From Candidatus Latescibacterota bacterium (GTDB lineage: Bacteria; Latescibacterota; 4484-107): a DNA stretch of 5,282 nucleotides. The notes under the pieces are model-generated. The model had not been told where the DNA came from. It did not search any database and was given only the letters and a program-made list of their open reading frames with translations. The stretch's first letter is position 1; each line of letters opens with the position of its first letter. This document shows, in pieces, positions 1 through 5,282 of the stretch. Where the stretch lies: the NCBI GenBank assembly GCA_030613045.1, contig JAUWMS010000244.1, positions 1-5,282 on the forward strand, in the 5' to 3' direction. The position numbers were made by a program, and so were the translations under genes.

Positions 1-116
1 TTGACGGCTGGACCAACGAGTTGCGGCAGGACCAGATAGCCCGACTCGAAGCCGCGCGCGAACACGACCGCGCCGCCGTCGCAGCGATCGAAAAGGTGTT
101 TCAATCATTGAAGTAG
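1..116 (+). CDS. C-terminal end of an unidentified protein (5' partial)
   Basis: An open frame enters from the left edge (first full codon at base 3) and ends at TAG 114-116, giving 37 residues. The visible part is a charged, alanine-rich stretch (for example RLEAAREHDRAAVAAIEKVF) that reads as an amphipathic helix, typical of a soluble protein's C-terminus. No motif identifies the family. It ends 34 bases before the HAD gene on the same strand, with no terminator between them, so co-transcription is plausible. The frame is supported by helix-like composition and its tidy stop upstream of the next gene; function is unknown. Confidence 0.55.
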   Translation, partial: DGWTNELRQDQIARLEAAREHDRAAVAAIEKVFQSLK

Positions 117-150
117 CGAATCGCCGAACCAGCAGGCGCAGGGGAAAAAT

Positions 151-621
151 ATGTTAAGCATAGACATACCTGGACATGGCGTGCTTCGTCTGCGTTGGCT
201 CATCAGTGACTTCAATGGAACGTTAGCGTGCGATGGGGAACTCATTCCGGAAGTGATTCCATTGATCCGTGTGGTGTCGGAAGATCTGGCGATCCACGTC
301 GTGACGGCGGATACTTTTGGCCTTGCGGAAGCGCAGTTATCCGGGATTCCTGTCAAGCTGACCATCTTGCCGCCGTATGGCCAGGATCAAGCCAAGTTGG
401 ATTATGTCAGGCAACTCGGGGCGCAGTCTGCTGTCTGCCTTGGAAATGGCCGAAATGATATGCTGATGCTTAGAGAGGCAGCTCTCGGAATCTGCCTGAC
501 AGAAAGAGAAGGAGCGTGCGTCCAAGCCCTGCGGGAGGCAGACATTGTCTGCAGGTCTGCACCGGATGCGCTCGACTTGTTGCTCAACCCGAAATGCCTG
601 ATCGCTACGTTGCGGAGATAA
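151..621 (+). CDS. HAD-fold protein, soluble P-type ATPase-like
   Basis: A 156-residue stand-alone haloacid-dehalogenase-fold protein. Motif I is D20-F-N-G-T-L (nucleophile D20, T24). Motif II is the threonine of VVTAD (T52). The motif III lysine is probably K82 in DQAKLDYV. Motif IV is G98-N-G-R-N-D103, the magnesium-binding loop. The core is the size of a HAD domain with almost no cap, as in the family called 'soluble P-type ATPase', which resembles the phosphorylation domain of P-type ATPases without membrane segments. The second acidic residue of motif I is Asn (DxN rather than DxD), which argues against an ordinary phosphatase with a general acid at that place. No signal peptide or membrane segment is seen. 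The ATG follows an AGGGGA-like Shine-Dalgarno at about 140-145. Substrate is unknown. Family assignment is firm, function is not. Confidence 0.85.
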   Translation: MLSIDIPGHGVLRLRWLISDFNGTLACDGELIPEVIPLIRVVSEDLAIHVVTADTFGLAEAQLSGIPVKLTILPPYGQDQAKLDYVRQLGAQSAVCLGNGRNDMLMLREAALGICLTEREGACVQALREADIVCRSAPDALDLLLNPKCLIATLRR

Positions 622-822
622 GGATGCCAACAACCACTATCCCAGGATGTTGAAGGCTATGCTTCGTTCCGTGGAACCTGAGGCAGACGGAGTCCTTCTC
701 AACCCCACTCGAGCAGAAACTGGAAGAAGCCTATCCGGAGAATGTCGGACCATCGCGTGCAGCCGACACGGCGGACGGGGCGGCTGATGCGTGACGTTGG
801 GTCCAAACAAGAGGAATACAGC
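622..822 (+). other. Intergenic stretch with possible decayed coding sequence
   Basis: This 201-base gap separates the HAD gene from the sulfatase start. No terminator or clear promoter is seen. Two overlapping open stretches lack a good start: bases 602-787 (containing HYPRMLKAMLRSVEPEADG) and bases 654-794 (ending LEQKLEEAYPENVGPSRAAD). Their composition is protein-like, but neither has a recognisable motif or Shine-Dalgarno. They may be fragments of an eroded gene or chance open frames. The sulfatase frame also stays open back to an ATG at 742, but that extension has a worse ribosome site and no family-like residues. Confidence 0.3.
811..816 (+). promoter_or_regulatory. Shine-Dalgarno site deciding the sulfatase start
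   Basis: GAGGAA lies six bases before the ATG at 823. The upstream in-frame ATGs at 742 and 787 lack a properly spaced site: GGAG at 737-740 almost touches the ATG at 742. The 823 start also puts the conserved sulfatase N-terminal strand (NIIIMYADDLG) at residues 9-19, as usual for proteins without a leader. Confidence 0.75.
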
Positions 823-2331
823 ATGCCCGACACTACCGCACAACCAAATATTATCATCATGTACGCGGATGACCTCGGGTTCGGGGACATTGGGTGCTAC
901 GGTGCAACAACCATCCCCACGCCCAACGTTGACCGCCTCGCCGCCGAGGGTGTGAAGTTTCAGCAAGGCTATGCCACAGCCGCGACATGCACGCCCTCGC
1001 GGTACAGCCTGCTCACCGGCTCGTATCCATGGCGCAACGAAAAGGCTCGCATTCTAACCGGGGATGCGCCGCTGATCATCCCGCCGACCGCTCAGACGCT
1101 GCCCTCGCTTCTCAAACAGGCGGGATACAAGACCGCCATCGTGGGCAAGTGGCACCTTGGGTTGGGAGAAGGCGGCCTGGACTGGAACGAACGTATCCCT
1201 TTAACCCCGCTGGACGTCGGCTTCGACAGGTCCTTTATCATGGCCGCAACCAATGACCGCGTCCCCTGTGTCTATATCCATGGCCGGAGGGTGGATGGTC
1301 TCGATCCCACCGACCCCATCGAGGTGACGTACGATCGCAACAAGCCTTTCCCCGGACTCCCAACCGGCAGAGAGCATCCGGAATTGCTTACCATGAAATA
1401 TAGCCATGGCCATGATATGAGCATTGTCAATGGCGTGAGTCGTATCGGATACATGCGCGGCGGCACGGCGGCGCTCTGGAAAGATGAAGAGATGGCCGAA
1501 GTTTTTCTCGACAAGGCGATCTCGTTCGTGAGCGAGCACCGGGATGAACCGTTCTTCCTGTATTATGCCTTTCACCAGCCACACGTGCCGCGCATACCCG
1601 GGAAACGCTTTGCGGGAACCACCGGGCTCGGACCCCGTGGGGATGTCATCGCTGAAATGGATTGGTGCGTCGGTGAAATGATGGGGGCGCTGGATCGGCT
1701 CGGTGTGAGCGAAAATACCATCGTTCTATTCTCAAGCGATAACGGGCCGGTTCTCGATGACGGGTACGAGGATGGCGCCGTCGAACTTTGTGGCGATCAT
1801 CGCCCGGCTGGTCCGCTGCGCGGGGGCAAATACAGCATGTTCGATGGCGGCACTCGGGTTCCCTTCATGCTCCGTTGGACCGGCACGGTGGATCCCGGTG
1901 AATCGTCCGCCATCGTGAGCCACGTTGATTTCGTCGCGGCCTTCGCTTCCCTCGTTGGGGTTCCTCTTGATCCCGACGCGGCGCCGGACTCTCTTGACGT
2001 GCTTTCCGCACTCCTCGGCAGAACGGAGAACGGCCGACACGAACTCGTAACCGAGGGCACCCAGGCACGGATCGTCCTGCGGCAAGGAAACTGGGTTTTC
2101 ATTCCTCCCCACGACGGCCCGCCCATCAGCAACACGACCGGTATAGAAACCGGAAATTTGCCCGAAACCCAGCTTTACGACCTCTCCCTGGACATCGGGC
2201 AGATCAGGAACGTTGCGGCAGAGCATGGGGAGATGGTGCACAAAATGTCGGTCCGACTCAGAGCGATACGCGCGGGGGATCGGACCCGCCCGGCGGGTGT
2301 GGCAACCCAGAAACCGAACAAGGCGAGTTGA
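823..2331 (+). CDS. Family S1 (arylsulfatase-type) sulfatase, no signal peptide
   Basis: A 502-residue sulfatase of the alkaline-phosphatase fold, expected to hydrolyse a sulfate ester, probably on a carbohydrate given its neighbours. Metal-site residues D16-D17 sit in YADDLGFGD. The signature C56-T-P-S-R60 holds the cysteine that must be oxidised to formylglycine by a maturase not encoded here. Active-site K109 and H111 lie in VGKWHLG, H254 in HQPHVP, D306-N307 in SSDNGP, and K336 in LRGGKYSMFDGG. The C-terminal subdomain ends in the usual QLYDLSLD...N segment near residues 450-465. All catalytic positions are present and the length is normal, so it should be active. Unusually for S1 enzymes, no signal peptide or lipobox is seen from this start or from the upstream ATGs, suggesting a cytoplasmic enzyme acting on imported oligosaccharide. 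Its exact substrate cannot be read from sequence. An isomerase-gene remnant follows 67 bases after the stop. Confidence 0.95.
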   Translation: MPDTTAQPNIIIMYADDLGFGDIGCYGATTIPTPNVDRLAAEGVKFQQGYATAATCTPSRYSLLTGSYPWRNEKARILTGDAPLIIPPTAQTLPSLLKQAGYKTAIVGKWHLGLGEGGLDWNERIPLTPLDVGFDRSFIMAATNDRVPCVYIHGRRVDGLDPTDPIEVTYDRNKPFPGLPTGREHPELLTMKYSHGHDMSIVNGVSRIGYMRGGTAALWKDEEMAEVFLDKAISFVSEHRDEPFFLYYAFHQPHVPRIPGKRFAGTTGLGPRGDVIAEMDWCVGEMMGALDRLGVSENTIVLFSSDNGPVLDDGYEDGAVELCGDHRPAGPLRGGKYSMFDGGTRVPFMLRWTGTVDPGESSAIVSHVDFVAAFASLVGVPLDPDAAPDSLDVLSALLGRTENGRHELVTEGTQARIVLRQGNWVFIPPHDGPPISNTTGIETGNLPETQLYDLSLDIGQIRNVAAEHGEMVHKMSVRLRAIRAGDRTRPAGVATQKPNKAS

Positions 2332-2398
2332 GGCGACGGCAAATAGCTGCGCCTGATCCGCCACGTTCGATACGAAGAAATCAAGGACAGGGCAGTGA

Positions 2399-2584
2399 AG
2401 ACACCACACGGCCGGAGTTCCCGGCCGACACGATATTGATGATTCCCAGGAATTGGCGTACGGAGCCATTTGTGCGGCCATTTCCGGAACGGATTATGAC
2501 CTTTACGTGGGTCACGAATTCAAACCAGGGGGAGATGCCCTGCTGGCTCTTCGCGCTGCTTACGCCATTTGTGACAAAAAGTAA
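2399..2584 (+). pseudogene. C-terminal remnant of a hydroxypyruvate isomerase/sugar isomerase TIM barrel
   Basis: Read in the frame ending at TAA 2582-2584, this stretch encodes 61 residues that match the end of the Hyi (hydroxypyruvate isomerase-like, AP-endonuclease-2 TIM barrel) family. It contains HTAGVPGRHDIDDSQELAY, then AICAAISGTDYDLYVGHEF, and the closing GDALLALRAAYAICD. The glutamate of GHEF is the family's conserved metal/catalytic glutamate near the C-terminus. Intact members are about 250-270 residues, so some 200 N-terminal residues are missing. The frame is blocked by TGA at 2396-2398, and the 67 bases between the sulfatase stop and the match hold no earlier part in any frame. 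A simple frameshift cannot explain this; a deletion or rearrangement that joined the sulfatase to this tail can. The stop lies 20 bases before the next gene's GTG, which looks like an old operon junction. The homology is read by eye. Confidence 0.75.
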
Positions 2585-2587
2585 CGA

Positions 2588-2594
2588 AAGGAGG
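2588..2594 (+). promoter_or_regulatory. Strong Shine-Dalgarno supporting a GTG start
   Basis: AAGGAGG is a full match to the anti-Shine-Dalgarno core, ten bases before the GTG at 2605. It sits directly after the stop of the isomerase remnant and decides the non-ATG start of the following gene. Confidence 0.8.
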
Positions 2595-2604
2595 AACTGA
2601 CATC

Positions 2605-3486
2605 GTGACAGATTTTCCAAGGACAGAGGTCGGCGGTGTTTCGTTGTCTCGACTGCTGATGGGCACGAACTGGTTTCTGGGCTATTCACACACGAGCAAA
2701 GCCAAGGACCGTTTTATCAAGAGGTACCAGACCCGCAAGAACATTGCCGAGATACTCACCGTCTTCATGAATGCCGGTATTGACGCAATCATGGGTCCGC
2801 CCGAGCCCATTCTGCGCGATGCCATAGCGGACGCACAGGACAGGACCGGTCGTGAAGCCAAACTCATTATCACGCCGCTGTTCAATATTCTGCCCGGGGG
2901 CCCGCCGGAAGACGAACCCGAACGGGTGTTCGACAGATGCAAGGAGCTCGGCGCTACGTTCTGCATGCCCCATCAGTGCGTAACCGATCGGCTGATCGAC
3001 CGGATGCACAACCATATTCGTGATATTGACAGGTACACCGGCATGATTCGTGAGCGGGACATGATCCCCGGCCTGTCAACGCACATGCCGGAGGCCGTGA
3101 CCATTTCGGACGCCACCGGTGCTGATGTGGAAACCTACATCCAGCTCTACAACGCCGCCGGCTTTCTCATGCAAGTGGAAGCGGACTGGGTGATGCGGAT
3201 CATCAAGAACGCGAAGAAGCCCGTGATGACCATCAAACCGCTGGCGGCAGGCCGACTCCTTCCTCCCGTGGGCTTGGCGTTCGTCTGGAATACCATTCGG
3301 GATCAAGACATGGTTACGATTGGCACCACAACCCCGGACGAGGCGAAAGAGGTGATCGATCTTTCCCTTGATTTCCTGAACCGCCGATTGCCGGACAACG
3401 AACTGCAAACCACGAGAAGCAAGAAATCCCTGACCACGGAGTGCTCTGTCAACCTTGAATTGACGGGTTCGATGAGTCAAGCCTAA
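2605..3486 (+). CDS. TIM-barrel protein resembling aldo/keto reductases, function unknown
   Basis: A 293-residue soluble protein starting at GTG with a strong ribosome site. The N-terminus has a distinctive segment, GTNWFLGYSHTS (residues 20-31). The last barrel strands look like aldo/keto reductase sequence: K211-PLAAGRL, then GLAFVWNTIRDQDMVTIG and T241-TTPDEAKEVID, where AKRs bind the cofactor. However, the segment that in AKRs reads G...DTA..YG..E is here G58-IDAIMGPPEPILRDAI, so the catalytic Asp and Tyr of the classic tetrad are absent. Other conserved-looking pieces are CMPHQ (about 115-119) and STHMPEAV. Ordinary NADPH-dependent reduction is therefore doubtful; it may be a divergent AKR-fold lyase, isomerase or binding protein. 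The tail after RSKKSL (about 275-280) is polar and may be a non-family extension. Location in the sulfatase/hexosaminidase cluster suggests a sugar or sugar-derivative substrate (inference). Confidence 0.8.
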   Translation: MTDFPRTEVGGVSLSRLLMGTNWFLGYSHTSKAKDRFIKRYQTRKNIAEILTVFMNAGIDAIMGPPEPILRDAIADAQDRTGREAKLIITPLFNILPGGPPEDEPERVFDRCKELGATFCMPHQCVTDRLIDRMHNHIRDIDRYTGMIRERDMIPGLSTHMPEAVTISDATGADVETYIQLYNAAGFLMQVEADWVMRIIKNAKKPVMTIKPLAAGRLLPPVGLAFVWNTIRDQDMVTIGTTTPDEAKEVIDLSLDFLNRRLPDNELQTTRSKKSLTTECSVNLELTGSMSQA

Positions 3487-3497
3487 ACTGACGAGTT

Positions 3498-3600
3498 GTC
3501 ATTCTGAGCCGGAGCGTAGCGGAGGCGAAGAATCTCGTTGTCAGCAGAACGCACGAGGAACAAAACCGAGATTCTTCGTCGCTCCACTCCTCAGAATGAC
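3498..3600. repeat. Imperfect palindromic repeat of the GTCATTCTGAG...AAGAATCT type
   Basis: Left arm 3498-3537 begins GTCATTCTGAG and ends CGAAGAATCTCG. Right arm 3567-3600 is its inverted copy, starting CGAGATTCTTCG and ending CTCAGAATGAC. The two ends of the stem pair perfectly (11 and 12 bp), the middle is unequal and mismatched, and about 29 bases form the loop. This motif recurs as a dispersed intergenic palindrome in many bacterial genomes, where it often produces spurious small ORFs. It starts 12 bases after the TIM-barrel stop and could fold as a 3' hairpin in that transcript. There is no T-run after it, so it is not a standard terminator. Confidence 0.8.
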
Positions 3601-3637
3601 AGTCCTTCAAAATAAACTTGACAGAGCAAGAGTCCGG

Positions 3638-3666
3638 CTGACTTCGTGTTGAGCGCCGTCTATACG
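3638..3666 (+). promoter_or_regulatory. Possible weak sigma70 promoter before the GH20 gene
   Basis: CTGACT at 3638-3643 and TATACG at 3661-3666 are separated by 17 bases, each matching four of six consensus positions. It lies about 50 bases before the GH20 start and after the palindromic repeat, where a separate promoter would make sense. The match is weak and may be chance. Confidence 0.25.
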
Positions 3667-3700
3667 AAGCAGGGGACTCAGAACGTTGGACAATAAGAAT

Positions 3701-3705
3701 GGAGG
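3701..3705 (+). promoter_or_regulatory. Shine-Dalgarno favouring the second ATG of the GH20 gene
   Basis: GGAGG lies 11 bases before the ATG at 3717. The upstream in-frame ATG at 3699 overlaps this motif and has no good site of its own (only GGAC near 3688). The 3717 start is therefore preferred, though the spacing is slightly long and the longer form, six residues more, cannot be excluded. Confidence 0.6.
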
Positions 3706-3716
3706 CAAGAAAAAAA

Positions 3717-5072
3717 ATGACATTTGACAGACTATTCAGGAATGAGCAACCCATCATCGCGAAGCGAGGCGTTCATCTCGATTTGAAGGGGGTACCTCCG
3801 ACAGCGGATCGGTTTGTTGAGCTTCTGAGCGTATTCGCAGCCGCACGCTATAATGTCGTTCTAATCGAATGGGAAGATTCGTTTCCATGGGCGGTGGACG
3901 AACGATTCCGTAGCGAGACCGCTTACACGCCCGATGATATTCTGCATTTTCGGGAAACCGCCCGCGACTTGGGTCTTGAGTTCATTCCCCTCGTGCAATG
4001 TCTGGGTCACATGGAAACCCCCCTAAGTGTTCCCGGCTACGAACAGCTTCGCGAGATCCCTGACGATTCCTCAGCTCTAAACCCGTTGGCCGCCGGCGCG
4101 GGCGACTTGATTCAAAAGCTGGCGGATGTCGTGCTGAATCTGAAGCCGGATGGCCGCCATTTCCATCTCGGCGGCGATGAGGCCCGGACTATGGGCAAAC
4201 CCCCGGCTACCAAGGCCTACATCGATGAACATGGCAAAGGGGCGCTTTACTTACAGCACATCGAACCGATTCTGGACAGTCTCAATGCACGAGGTGTCCG
4301 CCCGATCCTGTGGCACGATATGATGATTAACTGGGACAGCGACGCGCTGAAATCACTTGCCGGCAAATGCGATCTCTTGACGTGGGGATACTCAGGACAT
4401 CCGGACACGACAAATCATCACTTCAACACAAAATACATCAAACGGTTCCGTGACCACCGAATTGCCCTATGGGGTGGAACAGCATACAAGGGAGCTGATG
4501 GTCATAATGTGGATCTGCCGAACATCAGACAACGCGGGGAGAATGCGCAAGCGTGGGCTGATATTGCGCGGCGTTTCGGATATGTGGGTGTCATTGCCAC
4601 GGCATGGAGTCGTTACTCCACCAATAGTGTTCAGTGTGAGCCCATCGATGCCGCATTGGACTCTCTAATCAACATCGGGGTTATCATGCATGATGGTCGG
4701 CCGCCGGATGGCGGCATCGATGCCTGTATATCTGCCTTGGAAGAATTGGGTGAAAGGGATCGCTTCGAAGCCTGCAAATCGGCTATGAAGCATCTTGCGG
4801 AAGTTCGTCGGCGTGGCTGGCAAGAGATCCAATCACTCCGCGAACAGATTGTGCTTTGCGGGACGGACGCGCGTCGTTGTAGTTCACGCCGTAAGAGCCG
4901 GGGTCTCGAGCGTTTGGGCCATACTCTCAAGGAGTCGGAGGTCATAGCAGAAGAAGTCAGGAGAGGTTTTGCCAAACTTGTGGAGCCGATTTGGATTGAA
5001 GAATACCTTAATACAAGACTTACGCCTCTTCGTGATGAGCTGTCCGCTCTAAGTTCCGAGGCGGATACGTGA
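3717..5072 (+). CDS. GH20 beta-N-acetylhexosaminidase, hexosaminidase-D-like
   Basis: A 451-residue glycoside hydrolase family 20 enzyme, expected to release terminal GlcNAc or GalNAc by substrate-assisted catalysis. The barrel opens with RGVHLDLKG (17-25). The family signature is H150-L-G-G-D154-E155, where D154 should position the acetamido group and E155 be the general acid. Further subsite residues appear in ILWHDMM (W199, D201), LTWGY (W223), GGTAYKGADGHN (K258) and ATAWSRYS (W297). The TAYKGA and ATAWSRY segments resemble the single-domain hexosaminidase D group rather than large secreted GH20 enzymes. From about residue 330 onward the protein is helical and charged. No signal peptide, extra N-terminal GH20b domain or carbohydrate-binding domain is present, so a cytoplasmic role on imported oligosaccharide is likely. 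It lies 230 bases after the TIM-barrel gene, separated by the palindromic repeat, and may have its own promoter. Linkage and sugar specificity cannot be read. Confidence 0.9.
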   Translation: MTFDRLFRNEQPIIAKRGVHLDLKGVPPTADRFVELLSVFAAARYNVVLIEWEDSFPWAVDERFRSETAYTPDDILHFRETARDLGLEFIPLVQCLGHMETPLSVPGYEQLREIPDDSSALNPLAAGAGDLIQKLADVVLNLKPDGRHFHLGGDEARTMGKPPATKAYIDEHGKGALYLQHIEPILDSLNARGVRPILWHDMMINWDSDALKSLAGKCDLLTWGYSGHPDTTNHHFNTKYIKRFRDHRIALWGGTAYKGADGHNVDLPNIRQRGENAQAWADIARRFGYVGVIATAWSRYSTNSVQCEPIDAALDSLINIGVIMHDGRPPDGGIDACISALEELGERDRFEACKSAMKHLAEVRRRGWQEIQSLREQIVLCGTDARRCSSRRKSRGLERLGHTLKESEVIAEEVRRGFAKLVEPIWIEEYLNTRLTPLRDELSALSSEADT

Positions 5073-5092
5073 AAGCGATTTTTCCTACAGGA

Positions 5093-5138
5093 GAATCCAC
5101 CTGCAAGAAATAGCTGCACCATTTCTTGCAGGTGATTC
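5093..5138. other. Long perfect hairpin after the GH20 gene
   Basis: CACCTGCAAGAAAT (5098-5111) pairs perfectly with ATTTCTTGCAGGTG (5121-5134) around a nine-base loop. Past a single bulged C (5097), GAAT (5093-5096) pairs with ATTC (5135-5138), giving 18 bp. It begins 20 bases after the GH20 stop. No T-run follows, so it is more likely an mRNA 3'-end stabiliser, a processing site or a target for a DNA-binding protein than a standard intrinsic terminator. Confidence 0.7.
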
Positions 5139-5181
5139 ATGACGTTCGTCCCAGGCCCGCAACATTACCCACCCTTCATCC

Positions 5182-5216
5182 AAGGCCACTTCCACATTCC
5201 GAGGAGGTGGCTTTTT
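5182..5216 (+). terminator. Rho-independent terminator
   Basis: AAGGCCACTTCC (5182-5193) pairs with GGAGGTGGCTTT (5203-5214) across a nine-base loop, with two G-U pairs. The GC-rich stem runs directly into TTTTT (5212-5216). It is oriented to end the rightward transcript, about 110 bases after the GH20 stop. Confidence 0.8.
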
Positions 5217-5249
5217 CATTGCAGACCTCAAATGCGGCCATTTTCTCCC

Positions 5250-5278
5250 TTGACAAAAGAACACTGATTCGTTATACT
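5250..5278 (+). promoter_or_regulatory. Near-consensus sigma70 promoter
   Basis: TTGACA (5250-5255) is a perfect -35 box, and TATACT (5273-5278) matches five of six -10 positions, with an ideal 17-base spacer. It lies just after the terminator and points rightward, so it should drive a gene or RNA beginning beyond the window and start a new transcription unit. Confidence 0.75.
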
Positions 5279-5282
5279 TCTT

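Noticed and set aside
760..786. CAGCCG/CGGCTG inverted repeat before the sulfatase
   Set aside because: Only six base pairs with a 15-base loop and no T-run, which is easily chance in GC-rich sequence.
1732..2481. Long minus-strand open frame of 249 codons opposite the sulfatase
   Set aside because: It is antisense to a sulfatase whose catalytic motifs are all in the plus frame, has no recognisable domain, and is a codon-bias shadow.
2328..2600. 90-codon open frame between the sulfatase and the TIM-barrel gene
   Set aside because: It has only a TTG start overlapping the sulfatase stop, no ribosome site and arginine/proline-rich noise composition; the real coding signal here is the isomerase tail in another frame.
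3618..3623. Perfect TTGACA upstream of the GH20 gene
   Set aside because: No -10-like hexamer occurs 16-18 bases downstream; the TATACG at 3661 is 37 bases away.
3449..3757. Minus-strand open frame of 102 codons over the repeat
   Set aside because: Its sequence (CHSEEWSDEESRF, LRLRMTT) is the typical artefact of translating the palindromic repeat.
5139..5267. Small open frame of 42 codons after the GH20 gene
   Set aside because: No ribosome site; it runs through the terminator and the -35 box, and its composition is not protein-like.
1..5282. CRISPR array, tRNA/rRNA, insertion sequence or defence system
   Set aside because: No regularly spaced direct repeats, RNA-gene signatures, transposase or nuclease motifs were found on either strand.

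Overview
This is a bacterial window with moderate to high GC. Gene starts carry Shine-Dalgarno sites, and every gene reads left to right. It looks like part of a carbohydrate-catabolism locus from an environmental or uncultured bacterium. A sulfatase next to a hexosaminidase, together with a dispersed GTCATTCTGAG...AAGAATCT palindrome, would suit a polysaccharide-degrading lineage such as the Planctomycetes/Verrucomicrobia/Lentisphaerae group. The taxon is inference only; no marker gene is present.

Layout: (1) bases 1-116 are the last 37 codons of an unidentified gene. (2) Bases 151-621 encode a small stand-alone HAD-fold protein of the 'soluble P-type ATPase' type. (3) Bases 622-822 hold no convincing intact gene, though two open stretches there could be decayed coding sequence. 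(4) Bases 823-2331 encode a family S1 formylglycine-type sulfatase with no signal peptide. (5) Bases 2399-2584 are a broken gene: the C-terminal 61 codons of a hydroxypyruvate isomerase/sugar-isomerase TIM barrel, with no N-terminal part upstream. (6) Bases 2605-3486 encode a TIM-barrel protein resembling aldo/keto reductases but lacking the usual catalytic Asp/Tyr segment. (7) Bases 3487-3716 carry an imperfect palindromic repeat and a possible weak promoter. (8) Bases 3717-5072 encode a GH20 hexosaminidase of the hexosaminidase-D type, also without a signal peptide. (9) Bases 5073-5282 hold a strong hairpin, a good intrinsic terminator and a near-consensus sigma70 promoter pointing out of the window.

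Working model (inference): sulfated amino-sugar oligosaccharides are imported, desulfated by the sulfatase and cleaved by the GH20 enzyme, both in the cytoplasm. The AKR-like barrel, and formerly the isomerase-like protein, would act on a released sugar or sugar acid. The HAD protein may be unrelated housekeeping. The most noteworthy points are the isomerase remnant wedged between two intact genes, the uncharacterised AKR-like barrel, and the apparently intracellular sulfatase/hexosaminidase pair.
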